Shown here piece after piece: positions 51,657-62,100 of a DNA stretch of 64,000 nucleotides. Under the pieces are notes generated by a model. The model had not been told where the DNA came from. It saw only the letters and a list, made by a program, of their open reading frames with translations, and searched no databases. The position numbers were made by a program, and so were the translations under genes. Position 1 is the stretch's first letter. Every line of letters begins with the position of its first letter. The stretch is from Lichenostomus cassidix (lineage: Eukaryota; Chordata; Aves; Passeriformes; Meliphagidae): positions 146,014,656 to 146,078,655 of the forward strand of contig CM039182.1 of NCBI GenBank assembly GCA_008360975.2, in the 5' to 3' direction.

Positions 51657-52060
51657 TGTGGTGCATTGACCTCGGCTGGCACCAGGTGCCCACAAGGCTG
51701 CTCTGTCATTCCCCTCCATCAAAAGGAAATAAATATCATGGGTTTGAGATAAGGACAAGGATATCACTCACCAGTTACCATCATGGGCAAAACAGATGCA
51801 ACCTGGGGAAACTAATTTATTTCCAATTAAATTAAGTAAGATGGAAAGAAACTAAAAATGCTTTGCTCCACCTCTCCCTTCTTCCCATGTTCCACTAAAC
51901 TCTTCTACCACCTCCCTCCAAGTGGTACAGAAAGATGGGGATGTGGACTCTGTCAGATACAAGGATAGTTTTTGGTGTCTTCTGACAGAAGCCACTCCTT
52001 CAACACCCCAATACAAAAATCTTGCCATGTAAACCCAATACGGCTTCTTCAAGATCCATA
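51657..52060 (-). mobile_element. Avian ERV fragment with 3' LTR end, old
   Basis: The left edge tgtggtgcattgacc, read on the minus strand, gives an ACA terminus, the form of a retroviral LTR 3' end. Then come 'ggcaccaggtgcccacaagg', the 'gggtttgagataaggacaag' block, a TTTATT (AATAAA on the minus strand) near 51810 and, at the right, 'cttgccatgtaaacccaata'. It is the same family as 27.5 and 47.15 kb, and it joins parts seen separately in those two copies, with internal deletions. Most CpGs are lost. Confidence 0.72.
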
Positions 52061-52321
52061 AACTGAGGCATCTGAGTAAGAGCTCTGCTTTTATCTTCAC
52101 CCTGTTGTTGCAGTTTAAAGGATGTTACAGCAGACTTTACCCTAGAGCTTCTCTACCCAGCCCGGTTCAGCGCCTCAGCGCTCCAAACCCTCTGTCCCAG
52201 GGCTGGACACTGCACTCTCGCCAGCCAGGGAGCCATAAGGCTAGCTCTGGTTCGTCTGCTTCCACAACCGGCAGTGATAAAGGAGGCGAGGAGGGTCTAT
52301 GTGTTGTGTCCATGGAAGATG

Positions 52322-52327
52322 TTTATT
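52322..52327 (-). terminator. Poly-A signal AATAAA of LTR
   Basis: Exact AATAAA on the minus strand, about 135 bases downstream of the LTR TATA box, as expected for the R region of a retroviral LTR. Confidence 0.65.
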
Positions 52328-52460
52328 CGCATGGTGCAGCAGAGGCCAACGACCTCCCCGAGGCAGAGATGCCTCGAGGGTGAAGGCCTCACATGCACAG
52401 CCACATGTGGAGCATAAACACACGTGGAGCATAGACAGCAAGATGGCAGAGGGTAAGGGG

Positions 52461-52467
52461 TTTTATA
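52461..52467 (-). promoter_or_regulatory. TATA box of young LTR
   Basis: TATAAAA in the minus-strand context CCCTATAAAACCCC. It would drive transcription toward lower coordinates, away from the 53-64 kb side. Intact in sequence; activity unknown. Confidence 0.65.
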
Positions 52468-52538
52468 GGGAAACAGAGAGGGGCAGGGACAGCACACAGC
52501 CCAGTGACCTCTGGGTACAGGGGAGGTACAGGGGCGGA

Positions 52539-52620
52539 GTTAGGGTACAGGAACCAATAGGGAAACCCGAGGGAGTGGCCAGGGCCACGTGGGGTTAGGG
52601 TACAGGAACCAATAGGGAAA
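52539..52620 (-). repeat. Duplicated U3 segment, 55-bp period
   Basis: A 27-base phrase containing tagggtacaggaaccaat occurs at 52539-52565 and again, identical, at 52594-52620. Each copy holds a CCAAT box (plus-strand sense), so the U3 has two in reverse orientation relative to the LTR. Tandem enhancer duplication is a known feature of retroviral U3 regions. Confidence 0.9.
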
Positions 52621-52690
52621 ACTGGGGGCGTGGCTAGGACTATGTGGAGTAGGGAAGGCAGGACAATAGGTGACAAGTACAGTCGTTAAG

Positions 52691-55600
52691 AAAGGGGTGT
52701 GGGGAACTTGCAGCTATTATCACAATACCCTGTGAAGAAAGTGTGCATTACACCAGGCAGCTCCAAAATCTCCTGTTCACTATATCTGGGAATCAATGGC
52801 AGCCTTGTCTTACACACTTGCACAGCAGCTCCAAAGCTGCAAAGCTTGCTCTGATCCCTGACACAGATTCCCCACTGGAACACTTGCATCCATGCTAGCT
52901 GTCCAACACTAGCCAAGGTAGCCTTGCCCATGTTCTTTGTTGGAAGTGCAAACATCTAAATTTTTTCTGGGAACTGTCTGGGAGTGCTGCCAAAATCATG
53001 TCAGGGACCTTTCCCTGAGTTTAGCAACATGGAAGATTGAATTCCTCAGTGCTTGGAACTGAGGCCAGTGAGGCCTCAGTTCATGAGCTTGTGAGTTGCT
53101 TTGAAGTGCTGTTTGATCTTCTACCATCTTTTACTAAATGCTTTTATTGCCTTGGTGTGTGGAAGTGCTTTATTCATATTTTAGAGGTGAGAGACTAAAA
53201 CATCACATATAAAAGTAATCTGACCTGACTTTAACGGATAGGATTTCATCTCATCAAAATCTGAAATTAGGGGACTTAATTGTGTTGCAGAGAGGTTTGT
53301 CAGCTGGCTGCAGAAGGAGCTGGGATGGCTGATTTAGTGTTGACTGCACTGGGCTTTGTATGAACAATGTGCTACTGCCTGGAGCCTCATGGCCTTTGAC
53401 ATCCACATGTCATGTGGTGACAACATCCAAGACACCACACAGTTTTGGCAGCTATGGCAGGAATTCTGAGTATTTTCTCTTTGTACCAGGACTGCACAGG
53501 TTAGATGAGCCTGTCTGACCATGACCTGATGCAGAAAATTAACAGTTCCTCCACATCTTCCAGGTGAACATTCATACTTCCATTAACACTGGCACTTACT
53601 TGTTTGACCATTCTGTGATTTAAGTCACTAAACAGGCTGTCATTAAACAGCCCATCAAAGTTAGAACAATGTTCTTTCAGCTTTTTTGTGTCAGAAGGTG
53701 AGGAGCCAGATAGTCACCTCATAGTGTAAGTGGAATACACAGCAAGGAAGGGAAGAGGACAAAAAGCTGTGGGACTTTTCTGAGCATGAGCAACCACTTG
53801 TCATCTCATGTCTCTCCTGGCCGTTTCACCTGGCCTTGACTGCCTGATAATCAGAGCTGTTAGCACAATCACTTTAGTTCGTTACTACAGAAGTTCAAGA
53901 ATTCTCTTTCCCTCTTTTTCGAGTTATAAACCTTTATCAACCAAACAATAATCACCTCAAGCATCTTATGATTGCCCCTTTAGAAAAGTCATTTTTCTAG
54001 TCACTTAACTCCTCCTTTTTAGGGCTCTGAACATGGTTAGATGGGAGCTGTTCAGAGAAGAGCTTCATCTGGCTTCCCTAATGTGCATGTTCAGCTGCTA
54101 TCTTGACATTACCTCCCTGCCAGCATTTCTCACCTGCCTCACAGAGGTGTTATGTGATGTAATTAGTTTTATTATTACTGTAATTACCATGAAATCAAGC
54201 TGACAAAATGAGACTGCTTCCCCAGGTTTTTCCCATCATTTTTTTGCTGAGCTTTAAGATTATTTTAGCAGTTAGAAATTTCTCCTGTGCTAGTTACCTA
54301 TTCTCACTGCATCTTTCTTCTGCTTTTATGCCATTTGGCTATAGAGGTGATAAAACCTGCTGACATATTCTGCTGCATCATTTTCTGCAGCTGGCTTGAA
54401 AACAAAAATCACTAATAAAATGCTGTTACTATTAGGACCCTGCTCTCATCTTATGCAAAGAGAGAACAAATAAAGTTTTTCTATTTCTTTGTTTTACACT
54501 TTTTTCCAAGGAAATTGAGCTTAATGGACACACTCATTTTGCATACTCACAAAGACTGGAGAATGAATTGAATGATTCATGAAATATTTTGATCCAAGTT
54601 TTCTGGACAAAAGAAGCCCCTGTTTTTGTCCCAGTTTCACAGAGAACTCAGGTGCTACCACACTGAGCATTTAAATACTTCCCTATGGCATGTTTTGTTC
54701 CAGGAGGCAAATCCACATTCTCCAAGCACCAATTCTCTGTGCTGGAAGGGAGCAGAAGATATTTCACATTGGAGAGGCAAAAGGCAGCATGCTGAGCCAG
54801 TATGTGCTTATCACAAGAGGATTTTGGAATTGTGTCTCTCCCAAAATTATTCAGGGAACAAAAGGAAGTTCACAGGCATGTGCTATGCAAAATTTCTCTT
54901 TTGCACCTCTGTGTGGGCAAGTGTAACACAGTAGAGAATGCTGTGTTCATCAGGAAAACTGATGTTGGCTAAATTCCACCCATCCTCAAGGATATCAATG
55001 TTTCAACCCTGCCTTTCCCACATCCCAAAAGAGTACTGCAGATGGTCACCTCTAACTCAGGCTCCCCAAATCAATCTACGTATTTACTGGGATCTGGCCC
55101 TCACTTTATTTAAGTTATCAAAGGGAAAAAGGAGAAAGAAGGGCATTTTGAAAGGGTCGTATTCACAGCTGCAGTCGAACAAAATCAAATACTTTAAAGA
55201 TGATGCTGGAAATCATCTTACTGTTTGGAAATGTTATTTTTTTTTAAATTTTATATATCTGTATAAAAATCTCACTTGAACTTGGTGTACATTTTCCATT
55301 AGTTTAATTCTTTCAAGAAGTTTTGTATGCATTCCCAATAAATAATCTTCAATTTTCTATGTATCTAATTATTTAATAATAATATGGTTTGAAATAATAT
55401 TAAATATGATTTAAACATTGTTCATTAGTTATTTTCAGTTTAAAAATATTTTGAATACATTTCTTTATTCATCATAAATTTAAGTGTACTACGAAATCTT
55501 TGCTTGCCATTGAAGATGATCTTGAAACATTTATGTACAGCAAATTATTGATCACCTACATTATTCTTTTTTTTAATAATATGCACTCTGTTTTGATCTA

Positions 55601-57407
55601 TCAGTTTCATCATTAGAATTTTAAAATCTTACTTTTTTGTTTGGATTTATGTTGAGCATTTTTTAATTACTCTAAAATCCTTTATATATATATATTTAAT
55701 ATACTTGTTAGTGCCATCAGGGTTGATAAACGCATACATATGCTTTCTTTTTTAGAGCAAGAGCAACCTTATCTAATTTTCTTTGAAGCAGCCAAACAGT
55801 TTTTTGATTTCCCTAATACACTATATCATATTTCACCTAATACAATATTTCATTTTTCAGTTAATTTATTCACTGTTAATAGCATTATTCTCTCTGAATA
55901 TGTGACACACTATGAAAAAAATTCAAGAAAATTCTGGTCTGATTCTTCAAGATCTGCAACCCAGAAATGTAAAAGGAAAGGTAACTTGGTATCCAAGCCT
56001 GAACTGGAGCAATCAGGAGACAGTGATTCTGAAGCAACTCCTCTAAAAAGCAGGATCTGAAATCCTTGGAAAGTTGCTATTACCATTAAAACTGAAAGCC
56101 TGTCTTATCAGAAACTTAAGTGGAGTGTCTTTTATTTCACTCTTCTTACTTTTAACCAAATCTTTGGGGAATGTGTGTGTAAGGGAGCCTCTTCCAGGAT
56201 GATTTTTTAGTATTTCCTCTTTTTCACAGAAGTCTTGGTTAATGCCTACATTACTTGTCCTGTCTCTTATCCTGATGGAAAATGAAAGGTTAAAAGCCTG
56301 TTGTCTTAATTCCAGGTTCTGAAAGATGCAATTAAAATTGAGAAATGGGATAATACCATATATGATGGGAATTTTGTCTGTGCTGTAATGGAACATGGAT
56401 AGATCAGATTGTATGCAGGATTTGAAAGGAAAGCCAAAGCTTTTCTCTTATTCCTGTTCTCTTTTATCCTTTTCTTTTTTTACCTCACTTGCTGATAATT
56501 ATATTTGTAGAATTAATTTAATCTATACAATTTTGTGATCTGCAGGTTGCAAACTTAAGAACTGCTTCATTTGAAATTTATGCTCTAAGCAGTTATTTTC
56601 CTCCATCAGACTTTCACAGATTTGGTTCTGGAAAAGTTCCATGTAGGTAGTGAAATTAATGTGAATGTGTCCTGGACTTCATTAAAGACTGTGTGAAATT
56701 TGAACACCGCTTCGAGGAAAATCAAATAAATATTCTTTCTATTTCCTTTATGCTTTGCTAAGGGGTGAGAACACTGTAGGTGTTAACTACCGAGTTGTTA
56801 TTCTGACTGCTGAGAGACTTTGCAGATGCATCTGTGTCAGTGAAAAGCTTTTCACCACAGCCTGGACAGATTCTGGTCACTGCCTCCCCACCAAGGCATC
56901 CCTTTGATCTTTGTTCCATGTACTTGAAGTATAGCTACCAAAATTACTTCAATCTCCATGACCTGAGTTAGCAAAGATGAACTATTTTTAAACTCACCTG
57001 TCCCATTTTTACTGAACTGGGTTAGATCAGAATCAAGGAAAAGCTCATCCAGCAGGTCAGAATGGCTGCTGACCTTTCTGAGAAGCACAGGGGTGATATG
57101 AATGGTGAACTCTACAAATGGCATGGTATGGCTAAACAGGAGAGCAGAAAAGAGTCTGGAATACTCTGTCTGTGAATGTATCATTAAAAAGATCCATCCT
57201 GATCTTTGCCTAGATGCATAATGTGACATTTTGTATGCTAGAAACTTTCTTTTCCCTTGCAGAGGTTTCAAGTAGGATGAGAGGTTCTCTGCTACAGAGC
57301 TAACAAGGGCTTCACTTCCTGAGAATCTTTAGAAATGCAGATAATCATGGTGCAGAAAGGGATCCTGCAGCTTGATTGCTTCTGGGATCTTAGGAAGCCC
57401 AGTTTAT
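52691..57407. other. Mostly unique DNA, no gene seen
   Basis: No exon recognised. The block 53950-54480 is complex, AT-rich and repeat-free, with several TAATTA-like cores, and is a conserved non-coding candidate. The 54626-55279 and 55740-56060 plus-strand frames (78-113 residues) have no known domain. 55200-55740 is very AT-rich. Confidence 0.5.
53056..53082. repeat. Perfect hairpin, 11-bp stem, 5-base loop
   Basis: GAACTGAGGCC (53056-53066), loop AGTGA, then GGCCTCAGTTC (53072-53082). The stem is perfect and GC-balanced, and pairing does not extend further outward, so it is shorter than a microRNA precursor. Confidence 0.95.
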
Positions 57408-57968
57408 TACAGAATCACAGGATGGCTGAGGTTGGAAGGGACCTTGAAAGGTGATCTTGTTGGACAACCCTGCTCCAGCAGGGCTACCTAGATCTGTCTG
57501 CCTTGGATCATGTCCAGATGACTTTTAAACCTCTCCAAACAGAGAAACCACAACCTCTCTGAGCAACTTGTGCCAGTGCTTGGTCACCATGACAGTGAAA
57601 AGGTTTTCTTGATTTTCAGAGGGAACCACCTGTATTTCAGTTGCATCTGCTGCCTCTGGTTCTGTCACTGGCTACCACTGCAAAGAACCTGCCTCTGTCC
57701 TCTCTTCACCCTTTCTTCAAGTATTTATACACATTAATAAGGCCCATTCTGAGCCTTCTCCTGGGTGACAGTCCGAGCTCTCTCAGCCTGTCCTTGTACA
57801 TCAGGAGCTCCAGATGCTCAATCCTCTTCTGGGCCCTTCCCTGGAGTCCCTCCTGTGTGTGTCCATGGATGTCCTTTATTGGGGAGCTCAGTGCTGAACA
57901 CAGCACCCAGTGTGGCCTCTCCAGTGCAGAGCAGAGGGGAAGATCTCCTGCCTCAACCTGCTGCCAAA
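57408..57968 (-). mobile_element. CR1 LINE, about 560 bp, 3' part
   Basis: The inverted tail 'acagaatcacaggatggctg' is followed by 'ggttggaagggaccttgaaa', 'aaaccacaacctctctgagc', then ORF2 in reverse ('cgagctctctcagcctgtcc', 'tcttctgggcccttccctgg', 'cagcacccagtgtggcctct'). Minus orientation, 5'-truncated in ORF2. The UTR wording differs from the 25.9 and 28.8 kb copies, suggesting another subfamily. Confidence 0.95.
57706..57906 (-). pseudogene. CR1 ORF2 remnant
   Basis: The minus-strand frame of 66 residues includes KRIEHLELLMYKDRLRELGL and then LINVYKYLKKG, the conserved C-terminal part of CR1 ORF2. The rest of the protein is missing. A dead fragment inside the CR1 at 57408-57968. Confidence 0.82.
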
Positions 57969-59020
57969 TATTCTCATGTAAGACAAACTAGCTCCTAGAT
58001 GAAGAAACTGTTCCGTATCTCTTAACACGTAAAATGTAGGTTTTCAAGAGCTGGTTAGACTTGGAAAAACACTATTGTCAAATCAAGAATTGGTGAGAAT
58101 TGTCAATCTGGACAAGAATTGTTATCAAGGGACCAAAGTTCTGTGCTATTGCAAGAGTGTTAACTCAATGCTTCTATAGCTCAGCAGTATATCGTAGGAC
58201 AAACAACTCTCCATCATCTGGTTTGAACTTGGTCAGTGAACAAAATGCTTTTCAGGCCCAGGATTTCTGACACAAGCATGCATGTCTGTCCATAAATTAC
58301 CCAGATACTGTCTTTTTCACAAAGTGGGGCTGAAAATAACTACACTGGTCTTGGTTTGAAGATTCAAATTAATTTGAACAACTATAATTTACAATATGTC
58401 CTTGAATCCATCCTGCCTTGAGAATAAGTCAAGAACTTAATTAATCTCACCAGCAGTTAATCTAGACAAGATGAAAGGCTACACAAAAGCAAAGAGCACT
58501 CAGTAGTTTCTACACCTGGTGCAGGTCAGTTCAGTCTTAATAAATTTGTGGTTTTTCCAGCTGGCAAAGTTCTAGCATTCCAGCAGCTCAGCTTTTTCTA
58601 CACTCGTGGTCAGTTTGGACTAAATATTCTAGACAATACTGTATGTTGATGTCATTCTTCTAAACTAATTTTATTATTTGAAAACAGATTTAACTAGCAA
58701 GTAAGATATTTGCCTTCTGAGTAAGAATATATATGGATGTGCTGATATTGAATGATTATTAAATTTTAAATGTATATATTTTCATTGAGATTATGTTTCA
58801 TGGGTAAAAAGATGCTGATGGAATGATTTTTTGCAATAAGTGGAATCAAACTTTTCTTTATATTTTGAAGAAATTCTAAGGAATATATTAGAACAAAAAC
58901 CACTGAGAATCCAAATCATTAAATCATTAGGAGACACCATTTGCTTAATCCAACTTCAAAACAAGCTGGAGTAACATCACTAACAATGGGTTAAGATGCA
59001 AGAACACTGATTTTTTATGA
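57969..59020. other. Unique AT-rich DNA, no gene seen
   Basis: No exon, RNA gene or interspersed repeat recognised. Confidence 0.6.
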
Positions 59021-59165
59021 GGAAAAGGAAGGGGAAAGGGAAGGGGAAGGGGAAGGGGAAGGGGAAGGGGAAGGGGAAGGGGAAGGGGAAGGGGAAGGGG
59101 AAGGGAGGGGCAGGGAAAAGGGAAGAGGAAGGAGAAAGGGAAGGAGAAGGGAACAGGCAGGGAAA
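59021..59165. repeat. (GGGGAA)n purine array
   Basis: About ten near-perfect GGGGAA units (roughly 59039-59106) flanked by imperfect GGGAAG/GGAGAA units. Plus strand is purine throughout except a few C. The KGKGKG and PFPFPF frames on the two strands are artefacts of the unit length. Confidence 0.97.
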
Positions 59166-62100
59166 GTTAATCCCTTTTAGCCATTTTACTTCTTTAGGGA
59201 TCAAAAAAAAGAGTAGCAGAAAGAGAATTAAGCACATGCACAGCATCCTTCATTGCTTCTCTTTCAGGGCTGTTGTCCCTGGGAACTGGGCTGAACCCAT
59301 CATCTGTGTTTTATGAGATTGTAGCCTTGGACACCAAACACACTGTGCTGGCTGCTTTGCTGCTGCTTGCTGATAATATGCAAACCTTTCCTCTAATTGA
59401 GAATGTGCCACTTGACCTTGAATTCAGTAATGGGTAAAAAGTTTGTTTTAGACTATAACTCATGCTTGAGGTCTGAGGATTTGGCTTGTCGTGGTGCAGC
59501 CCTCTCTGGGTTCTGCAGTCAGGGGCTGTATGCTCTCACACAGTGATTTATAACAGCACACAGCTTCCACACACACACTGATGCCATCACACTGACAGAA
59601 TTAGATCACCTAAAGCAAGGGCCCCCCAAAGGGATGGTTTTCAGGAGAGGGCAAATTATTCATGTGGAAGGTAATGAATGACAGGGTTTTTCTAGAGTAC
59701 TCAGATTTTTGTAATGTAACTAGAAGAATTAAGTTGTTTCTAAGGAATGTGAGGTTCTGAGTGATTTTATGATACTATTATAGGTTTGGTTTTTTTTTCC
59801 CTAAGTCTCCTGGAAAAACTTCAGTCTGGATATTCTTCACAAGTCCTTACAAATCAAAACAAAGAATAAATTATATTACTACTGCTATAAGGCAAGAAAT
59901 AAGCAACCCTTAAATATATAAATTTTAAAATCTTTTTTTTATTCCTTTACCCTGTTCAATACGGACAGGTTTCGATTAGCAATAAGGGATATACTGCATT
60001 TATAATCTGATATACTTTTTGACATTGTGATAGAGAAGATGTTGCCTGGAAAATTTCCCCTAAGGACATGGGTACTTTTCTGTGCCCGTGTAATGCTCTG
60101 TGTTAGGTGTGAGAAATTAATTTCCAGCACTCCTTGTGAGCATGTTAAGTTTCTCCTGAAGATTTTTCCCTAAAAAGCCCTTCATAAGAGAAATTGTGTA
60201 CAAGAAGATTTCCTGTACTGATCTGCAAAAACACAGATGTGGGTATTCCAGCATCTTCTCACTGTGTGGTGAAATGTGAAATTTATTCCATAAAATTGTG
60301 TCTCATCCAGAAGAACATGGAATGTCTCAAGGATGCAGTTCTGCCTTTTGGGTGAGATGCTCCAAGAATTTCCCTCCACCATATTTTGCTTGTGGTCTTA
60401 ACGCAGGAGGAAAAATAATGCAGTGGTCAGATTTTAAGCTTGAGCACAATAGTTGAGTTCCTCACTGGTGCTGAAAGAATAAATTTGCTGCTGTTAAGGT
60501 ATTTTGCAGTGTGGCTGTAGATCTAAGCTCTTTTCTTTCAGCAGTGAGCAGCAGTTTATTAAAGCAGTTCTGAGCAAAGTACATCAGCCTCTGGTGAGAG
60601 CTAGTGTGAAGTTACCTTGGTTTTTGAATGCTGTGTGTGGAAATATCCACAAGCCAGAAATGTTATTTTGGGAAGATTGCTCACTCTGCTAAGGTAGGGT
60701 ACATCACCCCCACTTTGCAGACATCTATTCCTGAGCTCTCTTTTATGATGAATGGAAATAAATAATCATTCCTGGTGTAGAAGTCCTTTCATTTTACAAG
60801 AGTTCCAGAACAGGGAAGATGAATCGCATTCATTTCTCTCCATTTTCTATATGGAGAATTCTCTTCACCAACTCAGATGGAGAGCTCTTCATTACATGGA
60901 TCTAAATTATAGAAGATAAATAACTAACTCAACAGTTAGGGGATTCATTTCTTATCTGCAAAATAGGAAAAACATTTTCCTGGCAGATACTGCCAAGATA
61001 GATATAGAATAAATCTTGGTGCATCTTGTGTGTGTAAGAAAGAGAGAAAAAGGTGGAATAAATCAGTTGCTGATCACCTAATGATGCAAAAACAAGGTAA
61101 AGCATGTAATAAAAGTGAACTTCTACTATAGTATCTGAAGTCAGAGTCTAAATGACTCCTTTCACAGCAATCTGAGATTTTTGAACACTCAGATCTGCCT
61201 GGTGAGGATGGGAGCAGTTTCACTCTGCACAGAGCACAATGGTGTTTCCACCCTGAGGACCTTGATACTCATCTTTGCTATTTTACACTAAGTATTTTAT
61301 TTACAACATCTGAAAATTTGTCCTTTGACTCTAAAATGTAGAATGTCTGTAACCACCTTTTTCCCACTCACGAGGGAAGTAGAAAGAAAAGTTTGAGTTA
61401 AATGTAAGTTAATGGTCAAAACTGGAAAGCTGAATACATACACACATACACACACATGTAATCCAAAATCCTTTAGAAATCATAAAATTGGATGAGGTTT
61501 GGGGGATTTTCTGTTTTCTTTGGACACCTGGTTTTAGCAATACTACATGAAATCTTAGGATGACACCAAAGTGTAAACAAGTACTGCTGTAAGCTCAATC
61601 AGAGAACTACAAAATCCTGTGAGCTACCAGTCTCTTACATGATCACAAAATTTTAAGACAACAAATCAGCAAAAAATGCCACCCTACCTAGAGTTCTAGT
61701 CCTTACTCAGAACTAACCTTCACTTTCTTTTGTTGTAGGGAAAAGGTATTGCTTTTCCACCTAATCCATGTGAACTCACAGGAGACTACACTGATCTAGG
61801 TATCACTCTTTTTTAAATTAAGTGGATGCTGAGCAGGAGAGTGTAAAATTGGCAGGAGAATAAAGCTGCTTGTCTAACAGCAACATTTGAGAAGGGGCTT
61901 TCTTTGGTACATCTTGGGCTCTGAAGTCATTAGCATGATCCTTAGTAAACTTTTCTGACCTGTTTTTTACTTTGCACAGGACTGGCACAACTGCATCTCT
62001 CATTATATCACATCAAATGAGTCCCACTGACATGAACTAGGCACCAGCTTGTTAGGAAAAAGACAATAAAGGAAAAGTTCTCCCAGCAGATCTGCATGAC

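Larger units (their letters stand above)
52123..52690 (-). mobile_element. Young solo ERV LTR, CpG-rich, about 560 bp
   Basis: On the minus strand the order is U3, TATA (TATAAAA, complement of 52461-52467), then AATAAA (complement of 52322-52327) about 135 bases downstream, then a U5 of about 200 bases ending in GTAACA at 52123. The block keeps many CpGs (for example cagcgcctcagcgctcc and aacgacctccccgagg), unlike the rest of the window. This and the intact promoter signals suggest a recent insertion. The class is likely ERVK-like, by layout only. The right (5') end is either the aca at 52681 or about 52690, where aaaggg faces aaagga on the left as a possible imperfect 6-bp target duplication. 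Confidence 0.75.

Noticed and set aside
52197..52676. Several frames of 66-99 residues inside the young LTR
   Set aside because: The region is explained as LTR; GC-rich DNA has fewer stops and so opens frames on both strands.
15124..55292. Shared 17-base string cacttgaacttggtgta near 15.12 and 55.27 kb
   Set aside because: Flanks do not match, and one shared 17-mer in 64 kb can occur by chance.
55740..56060. 106-residue plus-strand frame with a charged C-terminal tail
   Set aside because: No recognisable domain and no splice or promoter context. It is flanked by very AT-rich DNA and opposed by an overlapping minus-strand frame. Chance is more likely.
58980..59316. KGKGKG and PFPFPF frames
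   Set aside because: Products of the GGGGAA array on opposite strands.
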